Positions 12,029 through 24,252 are shown, numbered from the stretch's first letter. The stretch: DNA of 64,000 nt from Amorphophallus konjac (GCA_022559845.1 CM040118.1:236763224-236827223); one strand, 5' to 3'. Translations and numbers: made by a program. Notes: generated by a model not told the origin, from the sequence alone.

Positions 12029-13253
12029 TAGGTTTTCCACAATGAAAGCATCCAACATATTTTTCCTTAGACACAAATTTCTTTCTACCAAAATCAATTT
12101 TGTTTAAAGGGAATTTAACAAATTTAGAATTAAGTTTCTTTCTCTGAATATGCGAACAGGCCTGGACTGTGTGGCCATACTTCCCACATTCAAAACAAGA
12201 AGTGAAATTTCTTCTCTTAATCACTGACCAGCACTCACTAGCCAGATGGCCTGGCTTCCAACAGTTGGAACACATAGAAGCTTTTCCTTTGAAAGCAAAT
12301 TTATCTTTACCAATGGCATTCTGTTTTGCAGGGAATCTAACATGTTTAGAATTAACCCTTCCCTGAGCATGCCAACAATGGGCAGTAATGTGACCTATCT
12401 TGCCACAATGAAAACAATGACTTTTATTTTTCTGAAATGCATGAGTTTGTTTTAGAACATGGGATTTAGCATTTAAGTTCCTAGCATGCATTGTGTTGGG
12501 ATTTAGATCATCCTTTTTCATCAATTTGCAGTCATTCATCAAATAGCCGAGCCTACCATAGTAATGGCATGAAATTCTTTTCTTGTGTGCATGAATATGT
12601 GTGTTTGTGTTGTGGACATCATGCACATTTTTAACATGAGTGTGTGTAGGCTTGTTCTGCAAATGTCCATTTCCTTCAGCTTTTTCTGTAGGTTTCTAAC
12701 TTTTTTGAATAATAGTTAGATTTGGATTTTTCTGTGCAGTGAACTGAAAAACCAATGGAGTTTTGATGCTAGTTTATTCTGAGCTACTTACAAGTGATGA
12801 ATGAATTTTGTTTCCAAAGCTCTTCTTATTTATTGGATTATACCCTAGCCCCTCTTTCTGAAAATTCACTTTCATCCCCAGTAGCTTATCCAAATTATCT
12901 TAACCTTTAACAAATCTAGATAAAGAATTCTTTAGGTCCTTAATCTCATCTTCCAGGGATGCAATATGTAATTCATAGCCAGCAATTTCTTGTTCACTGT
13001 AATTCACACACTCATTTAGCACTTTATTTGCAGTTTTATAGTTCTCAACTTCTTGTTCCAGATTGTGTAATTTTTCCGACTCTTTTATACAGACAAATTT
13101 TCCCTTTTCTAGGACAAGAAGTCTCCCTGACATAGCAATGTTCAACTGCTTCACTTTTTCAATCTCTTTAATCAATTTGTCATTTTTTGATTTCTGATTT
13201 TTAGTTTCTTCAGCACAACTTTTATCAATTTTTATTGAGTTCATTTTCTAATT
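12029..13253 (-). pseudogene. gag middle part of minus SIRE element: coiled coil end and zinc-knuckle array
   Basis: Read leftward from 13253. About 115 residues (13244-12900) form a heptad-like, Lys/Glu-rich coiled-coil segment. NLDKLLGMKVNFQKEGLGYNP-like sequence follows; it is typical of the stretch before the knuckles in SIRE gag. From 12662 down there is a series of CCHC-type knuckles: CHYYGRLGYLMNDC (degenerate), CFHCGKIGHITAHC, CSNCWKPGHLASEC, CFECGKYGHTVQAC and CFHCGKP, interrupted by LARD-A. Spacers are basic and similar to one another (KFVKFP, KHVRFP), as if the unit was duplicated. Stops occur near 13250 and 12900. Gag binds and packages element RNA in this family; this array is unusually long. 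Confidence 0.8.
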
Positions 13254-13258
13254 CAACT

Positions 13259-13962
13259 TGTCAGGCCCCGACGCAGAATATCGGGACTGGCAGTAGAGAC
13301 AAGTAATTATAATAATAATATGTTTATTTCTAGACATGATATGTTAACGCTAAAAGATCGCACATCACCATAAATAGAAACTGCTCCATTCATTAAATAG
13401 CATATAACCAAACCATGTTCCAAACTACAATGATCTCACTTAACATAATCTTGACAACATCCACTTAACATTATTACATTGGCTAACTTCAAATTACAAC
13501 TCTTCCAAAATACTCTCAAACATAAATAACTCCACAACTAGAACTAGTTTCACAGGCGTCTATGAGGTTCACTCCACAGTCGTCACTCTTGCCCGTTCCC
13601 ATCAGATTGTGAGTCCTCACCTGAGCTACCTGAAAAAGGGGGAAAAACTAGGTGAGCGAATGCTCAGTAGGTAATAACAGGCAAGTTTAAGTAATTAACA
13701 AATTAAATTGCATGTTTGAGCGCGTAAATAAAGAATGAAAAGAATTAACCATGCAACAAAATAATGAAAGGAAGGCAAGAACATGATATAACCAGGAATT
13801 TGGCCAACAAGCAAGATTTAACCAAGTCAAGAGAAATTCAAGTAAGAGATTATTGTCTTAGACATCACGCTAGTCATGCACTCGGTGCAATGCCTCACCA
13901 TGTCATTCAAACTCCCCAGGACACAAGTACTTTTCGGGCACTCCTCCTAGGACAAGACCGGG
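13259..13962 (-). repeat. Tekay-A 3' LTR, part 1 (U5 side)
   Basis: The sequence matches 28910-29605 of the right LTR. On the minus strand it carries the module CTACTGAGC, a GAGC/GCTC hairpin, a pyrimidine tract and CAG/GT (13628-13672). It breaks at the CCGGG target duplication of element F (13958-13962). Confidence 0.9.
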
Positions 13963-16384
13963 TGATGGGGGCATCCCTTGCCCCTCCACTTTTTTTGAGG
14001 CTTGAATTGTCGTCGACTTCTGCCATTATGTTCGTCATGTGTTTGTGAGTCTAGTCATGTAATTTTTATATTTTATTTGAGTCTTAAACCATGTAATTTT
14101 CCTATTATTTGAGTCATGTACCTAGGTTAGTAGGTTATCTACCAAAGTCCTGTGTCATTATGTTGGTTTGTTAAGCTATTGGGCCCAACTAGTGGGCTAG
14201 GCCCAGGGGCACCCCTCTCTTGGACTGATGTGGTCATTAGTTAGTTTGTCAGGGTCACTATGGTCATATGAAAGTATGGAGCCTATAAATAGGCCTCCCC
14301 TCCCTCTCATTGTAACAACTATTGATGAATCAATTTGAATAGAAATATTTCCCAAGTCTCACTCCCCTCCACTAAATTTCTCCTCTCTCTCCTCTCTCTC
14401 TCTCATTATCTCTCTCTCCCTCTCTCTCTTCAAGAAGGGGGCGCACCATTCTCTCTCTCCTCCCTCCTCCCAACCACTCCTAACCCCCACCTACCTCCAT
14501 TAACTCCACACAACTTCCCATAGCCCCTCTTTACTCCACATCTAGTTCCAAGAACCCTCCACCAATCTAAGCCCTACTTCCCAACCACCACCTACCCCCC
14601 TCCACTTCCCTAAGCACCCCACCACCTTCCCAAGGCTGAATTAGCCTCTCCCAAAGCCCAAATTCAAAATTCCGTCCCCTCTCCCATCCCTCCCACACCC
14701 TAGGTCGACCCAAACCAGACCCCCCTTGGTCTGGTCGCCCTCCCCATCCTCCTCTCACACTCACCCTCTCTCTAGTGCACACCCACCCCTCATCTCCACC
14801 TCCAGCTGCTCCAACCCCCCTCTCCATCTATCCCTGCCACTCCAAACCCCCTGAAGCCCTATCCACGTCCTTCCCATCTTCTCCAGCCATCAGCCAACCT
14901 CCCTCTTGCTGAGTTGCCCCACTCCTACATCATTTGCCACCATCAAGTTGCAGCTCCATCAGCAGTTCGTAGGCAGCAAGATCGGGTCCTAGAAGCAGCA
15001 AGATCTTCGACACTTCCCCTCATCTTCTGGTGGCATGGCATACACCGTTGGAAAGGTCGTCCAAGGAGCTTTCTAGGCAAGGTGGTTTCATCTTCGTCCA
15101 AGCACCGAGCTGACGGTAGGAGCGATTCTCCCTTGACTGCGCAAGATCTCTCAGGCAGGGAACCAGAGCGAGAGTGGAAGCTCGACCACGAAGAATATTT
15201 TGGGATTCAGATCAAGTGTTCTTCATAAAAAATCTTCCTATCAAGTCCTCTTTCATCCTCAAGAAACAGATCTGCATTTGGACATCGGCATCTAAAGTTA
15301 CGAATTTTCTACTCCAAGTTTGTCAGGTCAGTTTACAGGAGCCAGAACCGACACCCCTCTACTCATCTGATCGTCCCGGTCTTCTCAGACATCTTCCGAC
15401 CACACATTTGGTGCCGACAGAAATAAGACTCGACCACGGTTCCAACGGTTCAGGTCTCGTCTCAATCAGAGCTTGGTAGAGATCGTGGCACCCTCTGCAA
15501 CCAGCCACATTATTCTGCACCAGACAGAGGCAGAACCAATCAGTCCGGTTCCAGACTCTGCCCCAGCCAGCAACGACTTTACCAAGCTCAGAAAAAATTC
15601 AGAGATCATCCTTGGTCCGTTGACAAGCTTTTGACGCAAGTCTCATCAAGTTCTGAGCTCTGTGGAATTTTTGGCAGCATCATCACCGCCCCACTGTCCG
15701 GCAACTCTGAGATTGGCAGAACCGGCAACGCTCCGAACGTCGGGTTTTCTTCATAACTCCCCCACCCCGCTTGGCCGGCTGAAGGCCCCTCCCTGCGTGG
15801 AAGTAGTTTTAGATGTAATTAGTTTAATCCCCACCCCAAGATCACCCCTCCTGCTAGAGGCATAGTGTTGTACTCTTTGCACTTTCAGGTCAAGCTACAT
15901 CGCCGCGGCGATCAGGTGTATACCCTCGCCTCCCGGCGCGCCCTCGTCTCCGAGCGGGATCGGTATCTTCACACCGATCAGGTGAGCCTCTGATACTAAC
16001 CTTGATAGTCTTACTTCTGCGAGTTTAGTATTGCTTTGATTGCTCGTCGGACGGTGAGAAGAGGGCCCGTACTTGTATGCTCTTTTGTTGGTGCCCACCG
16101 CGGTCCGGGAGAGAGTGCCACCCCCAAACCCCGCCCTACGGGCCAGCCGCCCACTAAGTTGGGAATCCTAGACTCTTTGTGGTCAGCCTAAGCCAACTAA
16201 GTCCATTAGAATCATTGGGTCCCGCCTCGGACCCTTGCCATCATTCCCCGGCCCCGCCGGGTGATCGCGTGTGCCGTGTGAGTAAGACGCTATTATGAGA
16301 ATCATTGGAGTGCTTGTATGCTTGCGGGCCTAGGTGCTAGGTGGTTCATTACATACTTAGTCATCCTTGGGCTGTGCCACATCA
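13963..16384 (+). repeat. Element F 5' LTR
   Basis: 2422 bp. TATA box at 14283-14291, then a CT-rich leader (14375-14560). A GC-rich part near 15895-15990 holds a hairpin with arms GATCGGT (15958-15964) and ACCGATC (15973-15979), followed directly by CAG/GTGAGC. Short frames here recur unchanged in the 3' LTR and are not genes. Confidence 0.92.
14283..14291 (+). promoter_or_regulatory. Element F LTR TATA box
   Basis: CCTATAAATAGGCC is followed about 30 nt later by a plausible start in CATTGTAACAACTATTG, then a CT-rich leader. The same box recurs at 19698-19706 in the 3' LTR. Confidence 0.75.
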
Positions 16385-16386
16385 AA

Positions 16387-16398
16387 TGGTAAGAGAGC
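16387..16398 (+). promoter_or_regulatory. Element F primer binding site, non-standard
   Basis: TGGTAAGAGAGC lies two bases after the 5' LTR. It differs from the initiator Met version TGGTATCAGAGC at two positions, so the priming tRNA is uncertain. Confidence 0.5.
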
Positions 16399-16494
16399 GG
16401 TCATAGGCTTGTCCTCACAAGTCTAGTCTTGGGTCATCATGATACTAGGTCATAGGTGCATCCGCACACCCGTGCATAGCCCACCCAACCTTGC

Positions 16495-18969
16495 ATGACC
16501 ACTCGTAGTGATACTCACTATCAACCCAATACTTCATCTTCCAATCCCACTATGACTCCAAAACCCCAAGGGATACCTACCACTAACACCCATGACTTCC
16601 CTGGCCACGTCAGTTATCTCATGAAAACCTTGACCCATGCCAATGGCAAGCTTGATAACCTATCTAGACGACTTGACCAACTAGAAGAAAATTGGCCCGC
16701 CACAAGGATGAATGATAGTAGGGCTCCTCCCTCACCTCTCACCTTTGATGGGACTCATCCTAATGAGTATTTAGAATGGGAGGCTTCCATGGACCATTAT
16801 TTCACTTGGTATCCAATGACCGAAGAAGAGAAGGCCCAATTTGCCAAAATGCAACTTTCTAAACGCGCCCAAACTCAATGGTTGCAAATTATCCGGATAA
16901 GGGTGCTTAGAAGGGAAGCTTCCATCACCACTTGGGGGGACATGAAAGAACAACTTAGGGCTAGATATGTTTCCCCCTCCTACTCAAAACACCAAAGCCT
17001 AAGGAGCACTTCAACTCCTTCACCCCCTCCTGGCTAACCCAAGACCCCAATCCCCCATTCCCCACCACTTCCCACCTATCCTATCCCGACCACTACATCT
17101 ACACCCTACCTACAAGTCCTCACTACAACCATAGCTCCACAAACCCAATTGGGCCCCATGACCACCCCTCCACCTAGGCCCATGACGACCACCACCCCCC
17201 AACCCAAATTCCCCCACCAAACCCATATCCCACAAGCCCCCTTGAACCCCACCATTATCCCTCCATCACCCCTAAAGAAAGATGCACCTCCCAAGGCCAA
17301 CCAACCTAAACCCCCTCACCCAACCCACCTCCCGCTTCCTACACCAACCCCACCATATCCTAGGCCCCCACTACTTCCCCTACCTATCCCAACCCCAGTC
17401 CACCCTTACTCACTTCCCCAGGCGCGCACATTGCCGGCTATCACCAACCCACTTACCATAAACCTTCCTACTTCACTATCCTTGAGAATTGTGACCCCCA
17501 CACCCACCCAAGTGAGGGTGGTTTCCAATCGAGATCCACCTCCTACCATAGGCAAAATCCAAGAGCCACATGTCTCACCCACCCCTCCTCCTCCAAGTAC
17601 ACTACAGCCACACACCCTCATCATGGATGAAACCATACTCCAATGGCTAAAAGAAAACCCCACCCTCCATGACTTGAACCCATACCTCCTAGCCATGAGA
17701 CACCAAACCCAACTAGTGCCCCTCCGGCCTCCCCATATCACCTATCAAACCTCCTATCTTGTAGAACATTTGGGAGACTTAGTGGATTGCCTATACTGGC
17801 AAGTCCACTTGACCAGTCTGCTAGCTAGGGAGTTGCCAAGGCCTAGCACCATTAACTTCACTTGCCCTACCTTTGGCTCCATCACTACTATCTACACGAG
17901 AGGCCACTGCACTAGTGAGATCATCCTCCTTCTCCCCATGAAGGAAGAACCCATCACAATCCACTCCCCTACCATTGAGATCCCAAGGACATTGGCCAAC
18001 CCACCCACTCACTACACCGGCCCAATCATCCTAATAGATGAGGAAAACCCACCTTGTGAAGACCTTGAGAACATAGGGCACTTCTCCCTAGGAAGCCTAA
18101 TCCACGACCCCTTCGATCCCTTCCAAAGGGAGCCTAGTTACCCATATGACCCACCCACCTTACCCACAACCCACCTTTCCCGACCCACCATGTTGGACCA
18201 TGCCCACCTCTTCCAAGACTCGAGCCACACAAAGGGAACCATCGCCATAGGCGACATATACCTAGGAAGCAAGGAAGAGCTCCTCTCCATAATGTCCACC
18301 TTCCTAGATCCCTTTGACCCTTTCACATGGAAGTTCAAAGGCCATTCCCCACCCATATACATCAAAGACATCTTTGGGTTAGGAGTACATAAGTCTTGGC
18401 ACAACACACCACTTGGCATGATTAGAAAGTTGGGTCCATTCATTCACATCACCCACATGTCAAGTAGGAAGCATGAGTGGTCCCTATTTGGGTGTAATGG
18501 TCCTCCCCAACTCAACATTGGTCTTATGAATGATAGGAGTATCCTTGGATGTCATGGTTCCCCAACATTGGTCACACTTATGCATGATAGGTTCACTTGT
18601 GGGTGCCCAGGGCCTCCCTCATCTAGCAAGCTTGATTGTTACCACTTACGTGATAGATCCACATATGGATGCCCAGGTCCTCCCATTCTAATCAAGTATA
18701 GGCATGATAAGTCCACTTTTGAGAGTTCGGAATCTTGGAAATCTTCATTCACAAAGTCCATTATGCACCACCCCTCAAAGTTGCCTGATGTCATCCACAA
18801 GCATATAGGAAAGAGCAATGTGACTTACAAAAGGCAGGCCGATGCTCGGCAGCGCCACTGTGAGTACCACGTGGGAAACTCGGTGATGGTGAGGACGGAG
18901 CGGCTCCTTTCGGGGCTTGCCTCTAAGTTGAGGGCACGGGGTTCGGGACCTTCTCGAGTTCTGAGTTGA
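16495..18969 (+). pseudogene. Element F gag / proline-rich region / integrase C-terminal tail, one frame with one internal stop
   Basis: One reading frame from ATG 16495 to TGA 18969, broken only by TAA at 17035-17037; the same frame continues beyond it, so two apparent genes are one. Residues 1-60 are polar and 45-70 form a short coiled coil. About 80-165 are a gypsy gag capsid segment (LTFDGTHPNEYLEWEASM, then W and RARYVSP). Codons 180-330 are proline/threonine-rich low complexity. About 330-640 match no family I know and hold two DPFDPF-containing stretches. About 655-735 have degenerate repeats of GCxGPP with MHDR/LRDR spacers. The last 50 residues (YKRQADARQRHCEYHVGN, VMVRTERL, LRARGSGP) are the integrase C-terminal tail. 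PR, RT, RH and the IN core are missing. Confidence 0.8.
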
Positions 18970-19377
18970 CTTGGTAATAATGCTTATGAGCTGGACCTAC
19001 TTAAGGGTTTTGGGAGACACCCTACCTTCATTGTGGCAGACTTGGTACCCTACAAAGGCCCCGCGGTGGGACCCAGTGAGGAGCTCGAGCCTTTACCCCC
19101 CCCCCCCCCTTGAGAGAGACACCCACGGTGGGACTCCACTTCCTAGCCTGAGAGGCCGACAAGAGCAGATAGAGGCAATACTGGACGAGCAAAGTACCAT
19201 CACCGGGCACAGGGTGTATCAGCACTACTTGGTTAGGTGGAAGAACCGTCGCCCAATTGAGGATACTTGGGCGAGTCGGCAGGGCCTGCTGCGACTTGAC
19301 CTCGACATTCTGGAGCTGGTACGACAGCCAGGCGGACCCATACTCGACGGGGTCGAGTTCTCCCCACCACGGGGGTA
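18970..19377 (+). pseudogene. Element F integrase tail end and chromodomain, frameshifted at a poly-C run
   Basis: After TGA 18967-18969 the same frame still encodes integrase tail sequence (NNAYELDLL, FIVADLVPYKGP) up to a poly-C run near 19098-19111. The frame is lost there, probably by slippage. The next frame encodes a chromodomain at about 19155-19325: EQIEAILDEQ, then YLVRWKNRRPIEDTWAS and LDLDILELV, matching the aromatic and WK/EDTWE positions of chromovirus chromodomains. Such domains direct integration to particular chromatin in known chromoviruses. Retaining it without an integrase core suggests a deletion derivative. Confidence 0.8.
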
Positions 19378-21790
19378 TGATGGGGGCATCCCTTGCCCCT
19401 CCACTTTTTTTGAGGCTCGAATAGTCGTCGACTTATGCCATTATGTTCGTCATGTGTTTGTGAGTCTAGTCGTGTAATTTTTATATTTTATTTGAGTCTT
19501 AAACCATGTAATTTTCTTATTATTTGAGTCATGTACCTAGGTTAGTAGGTTATCTACCAAAGTCTTGTGTCATTATGTTGGTTTGTTAAGCTATTGGGCC
19601 CAACTAGTGGGCTAGGCCCAGGGGCACCCCTCCCTTGGACTGCTGTGGTCATTAGTTAGTTTGTCAGGGTCACTATGGTCATATGAAAGTATGGAGCCTA
19701 TAAATAGGCCTCCCCTCCCTCTCATTGTAACAACTATTGATGAATCAATTTGAATAGAAATATTTCCCAAGTCTCACTCCCCTCCACTAAATTTCTCCTC
19801 TCTCTCTCTCTCATTATCTCTCTCTCCCTCTCTCTCTTCAAGAAGGGGGCGCACCATTCTCTCTCTCCTCCCTCCTCCCAACCACTCCCAACCCCCACCT
19901 ACCTCCATTAACTCCACACAACTTCCCATAGCCCCTCTTTACTCCACATCTAGTTCCAAGAACCCTCCACCAATCTAAGCCCTACTTCCCAACCACCACC
20001 TACCCTCCACTTCCCTAAGCACCCCACCACCTTCCCAAGGCTGAATTAACCTCTCCCAAAGCCCAAATTCTAAATTCCCTCCCCTCTCCCATCCCTCCCA
20101 CACCCTAGGTCGACCCAAACCAGACCCCCCTTGGTCTGGTCGCCCTCCCCATCCTCCTCTCACACTCACCCTCTCTCTAGTGCACACCCACCCCTCATCT
20201 CCACCTCCAGCTGCTCCAACCCCCCTCTCCATCTATCCCTGCCACTCCAGACCCCCTGAAGCCCTAGCCACGTCCTTCCCATCTTCTCCAGCCATCAGCC
20301 AACCTCCCTCTTGCTGAGTTGCCCCACTCCTACATCATTTGCCACCATCAAGTTGCAGCTCCATCAGCAGTTCACAGGCAGCAAGATCGGGTCCTGGAAG
20401 CAGCAAGATCTTCGACACTTCCCCTCATCTTCTGGTGGCATGGCATACACCGTTGTAAAGGTCGTCCAAGAAGCTTTCTAGGCGAGGTGGTTTCATCTTC
20501 GTCCAAGCACCGAGCTGCCGATAGGAGCGATTCTCCCTCGACTGCGCAAGATCTCTCAGGTAGGGAACCAGAGCGAGAGTGGAAGCTCGACCACGAAGAA
20601 TATTTTGGGATTCAGATCAAGTGTTCTTCATAAAAAATCTTCCCTATCAAGTCCTCTTTCATCCTCAAGAAGCAGATCTGCATTTGGACATCGGCATCTA
20701 AAGTTACGAATTTTCTACTCCAAGTTTGTCAGGTCAGTTTACAGGAGCCAGAACCGACACCCCTCTACTCATCTGATCGTCCCGGTCTTCTCAGACATCT
20801 TCCGACCACACATTTGGTGCCGACAGAAATAAGACTCGACCACGGTTCCAACGGTTCAGGTCTCGTCTCAATCAGAGCTTGGTAGAGATCGTGGCACCCT
20901 CTGCAACCAGCCACATTATTCTGCACCAGACAGAGGCAGAACCAATCAGTCCGGTTCCAGACTCTGCCCCAGCCAGCAACGACTTTACCAAGCTCAGAAA
21001 AAATTCAGAGATCATCCTTGGTCCGTTGACAAGCTTTTGACGCAAGTCTCATCAAGTTCTGAGCTCTGTGGAATTTTTGGCAGCATCATCACCGCCCCAC
21101 TGTCCGGCAACTCTGAGATTGGCAGAACCGGCAACGCTCCGAACGTCGGGTTTTCTTCATAACTCCCCCACCCCGCTTGGCCGGCTGAAGGCCCCTCCCT
21201 GCGTGGAAGTAGTTTTAGATGTAATTAGTTTAATCCCCACCCCAAGATCACCCCTCCTGCTAGAGGCATAGTGTTGTACTCTTTGCACTTTCAGGTCAAG
21301 CTACATCGCCGCGGCGATCGGGTGTATACCCTCGCCTCCCGGCGCGCCCTCGTCTCCGAGCGGGATCGGTATCTTCACACCGATCAGGTGAGCCTCTGAT
21401 ACTAACCTTGATAGTCTTACTTCTGCGAGTTTAGTATTGCTTTGATTGCTCGTCGGACGGTGAGAAGAGGGCCCGTACTTGTATGCTCTTTTGTTGGTGC
21501 CGACCGCGGTCCGGGAGAGAGTGCCACCCCCAAACCCCGCCCTGCGGGCCAGCCGCCCACTAAGTTGGGAATCCTAGACTCTTTGGGGTCAGCCTAAGCC
21601 AACTAAGTCCATTAGAATCATTGGGTCCCGCCTCGGACCCTTGCCATCATTCCCCGGCCCCGTCGGGTGATCGCGTGTGCAGTGTGAGTAAGACGCTATT
21701 GTGAGAATCATTGGAGTGCTTGTATGCTTGCGGGCCTAGGTCCTAGGTGGTTCATTACATACTTAGTCATCTTTGGGCTGTGCCACATCA
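19378..21790 (+). repeat. Element F 3' LTR
   Basis: 2413 bp and nearly identical to 13963-16384. It follows a short purine-rich stretch (CACGGGGGTA) that may serve as polypurine tract. TATA box at 19698-19706. Confidence 0.92.
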
Positions 21791-21795
21791 CCGGG

Positions 21796-24252
21796 CCCCT
21801 ATTATGCGTTGGCATTGATTTGTTGGATCCAAGATCCCAAGTTATGTCTAGACATTAATCAAGTTAGATGGCCAATACTTCAAGATATGGAACTTACCAA
21901 AGTTTCAAGGGTAAGTTGAAGTAGACATCATGTCTGGAAAGTTCAAGTTATCAAGAACCAATCAGGTCCTTGGATTCAACACGAAAAATCACGGAAATCA
22001 CTTCTAGATGATAAGCGGTCAGAACAGGACCGCTCAAGCAATACACGGTCTAGAGTGGACCATTCAGGATAGAGATGGGCTTAGCACTTGCCACACCGAA
22101 GTCAAGGATACACGGTCCATGTAGGGCCGCTCGAGTAATTGGACGGTTGAACATGGGCCGCTCAAGACTAGTAGAGCTGGAAGCCCAAGAACAAGATAAA
22201 CGGTCCATATAGGGCCGTCCTACAGACAAACGGTCCAATAAGACCCGCTCTATTACATGGGCAGTTCCAATAGATCCGTCCAACTTAATCAACTAGAAAT
22301 CTACCCAAATGGGCTCCGAGCTGCCATAAGTGGGGCAGAACTGAACCAGGGTCCAGCCCACTCTCTATTGGTCAACCCAGGGCTTATTGGGTCGATCCAA
22401 ACACAATTTGGTCGAAGATAGATCAAGGTTAAACGACCAATGTAGTGGCACTTGGCCAGGGTTGCACGGTTCATTATGGGCCGCCCAATAGGATGAACGG
22501 TCCCTTTCGGGCCGCGCAATTCTCAGGGGGTCCAAGTCGAGCTGTGACTTACAATACGATAGTTCAATCGATTCCATCACGTACACATGTTCAGGTCTTG
22601 ATGGTACAACCTGCCCGGCGTCCTAGTAGGAATCCCAGGCTAACGGGGGCTTACGGAGGTCCCGTAATGAAGGTCCTAGTCCGACGGAAGGAATATCCGG
22701 CGGAGAGTCCCAAACATTACAAGGAAATAGGGCTAATAAAACACCGGAAACCAGTGAGACTGTCAGTCAATCCTACCGGAGTAGAACGACTGTCATACAG
22801 CCCTAATAACCTTTTCAATTTAATAATGAGTCATGATTAATATTAACATTGCAAAAAAATGATGATCGAACGTCAAGATGAATAAATCAGCAAGATTTAT
22901 AATCATTTAATGTTATAATTTTCCAGAGTTTTTATGCATGTTGCTAACTTACATTTAACCACTAATCTACTATCATAAATCATGCAAAAAGATAACTTAA
23001 TCAATTCTGTAAAGATGGACGGTCCAGTAGGGACCTTTCATCCTCCTCGGCGGTCGCACGACAGGCCGTTTATCCCCCTCAGGTCCGAAAGCCTTCTGGG
23101 GATGAGCGGTCTGTAATGAGCCGCTGGGGGAGACGAACGGTCAATCACTGGCCGCCTGACAGAAGGGCGGTCTAGGTCAAGCCGCTCTTCCCGAAAACAT
23201 AATATGAATCACAACACATAAACGGTCCGTAATGTGCCGCCTAACACGTTGGGTGGTCTATCGTGAGGCCGCGCAAGTCAAAAATCAACCAAACCCCCCT
23301 TTCGCCCTGCCCGCCTCCGGCGAGTTGGCTAGGGTTACAAAGAATTGCTAAATACGCATAGCACAGAGCATAATAATTAGGGCTTTTGGACTAAAAAAAA
23401 GAGCACGAAAAGTTTTACAATATAGCATGCTCGATTTAATCTTTAGTGCTTGAAATCCCTACTTAAACGAGATGGAACAAGTATAACCCTAGAGATGACA
23501 TGCTTCTACTAAACCCTAAAATTCTCGCATGATACTAAGTAACTTTTAGGGCTTTTGCATTCAATAGAAAGAGCTCTCGATGCTGGTTCTAATCATATAT
23601 AATACTTAAGGTTTGGCTTGCTATAACCTACCTTAAACGGAGGAAGGAAGAAGAAGAAGGGATGACGACACGCGAAGAACACCCCGCCGGTGATCGCTGG
23701 AATCCGCCCTCGTCCACGATCCTCGTCGGCCGCCACAGCACCTAAACGAAAATAGGGTTCCTGAGGGTCATTTTTATAGGTCACACAAGGTCTAGAGTGT
23801 TCTATTCGAGGAGATAGAGTCCAATCAAGTTGGATGTGCGCGAACCACGCGGATAGGGTTAGCCGCCGCCTTCTAAACCGAAATTCACTTTCTAGGGTTA
23901 GGGTTTCGATGAGAACTAAGAGGGGAAATGGTCCTCTCATCCTAGCCTTCCATTTGGATCCGGTTTCAGCCTAAATGATCGAGTATTGGGATCAAATTTC
24001 ACGTTTTAAGGTCCAATTAGATTAAGTGTGGATTTGGGTCTTAATCAGTTGATTTGACCAAATTACGGATTTTATTTGGGTCAATCACAGAGGACACTAT
24101 TATCATACATTTTATCCTATGCAAGATTCTAAATTTTGCAGATTTTTACGAAATAGTCAAAATTTAACTTATTATATTTATTAAGGATTTTCTAATTAAT
24201 TTCTTATAAATTTTCTAGAAATTTTTATTTATTAATAAATCGGGGTATTACA
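21796..24252 (-). repeat. Tekay-A 3' LTR, part 2 (U3/R side) with inverted-repeat ladders
   Basis: Matches 29606-29968 plus 32212-34314 of the other LTR. On the minus strand: TATAAAAA near 23771-23780, then an AAG/GTAGGT donor-like site at about 23634-23626. Two clusters of ACGGTC...GGCCGC quasi-palindromes lie at 22008-22290 and 23015-23275 (plus-strand reading). No gene. Confidence 0.9.

Larger units (their letters stand above)
13963..21790 (+). mobile_element. Element F: RT-less Ty3-gypsy chromovirus inside the Tekay-A LTR
   Basis: The LTRs at 13963-16384 (2422 bp) and 19378-21790 (2413 bp) both run from TGATGGGGGCATCCC to GTGCCACATCA. The 5 bp target duplication CCGGG lies at 13958-13962 and 21791-21795. 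The 3.0 kb internal region has one long gag-derived gene with a chromodomain at its end, but no protease, RT, RNase H or integrase core. The LTRs differ only slightly, mostly in CT microsatellite length and scattered substitutions, so insertion is fairly recent. It must have been mobilised in trans (inference). Confidence 0.93.

Noticed and set aside
14567..14827. Glycine/tryptophan-rich minus-strand frame, repeated at 19975-20232
   Set aside because: It is the reverse of the CT-rich leader of the F LTR; the composition is a by-product of the repeat.
17406..18443. Several minus-strand frames of 60-111 codons opposite the long F frame
   Set aside because: Shadows of a proline-rich gene; the plus frame has gag, integrase tail and length on its side.
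16495..18969. Host gene encoding a proline-rich protein
   Set aside because: It lies between matched LTRs with a target duplication, starts with gag and ends with integrase tail, so it belongs to the element.
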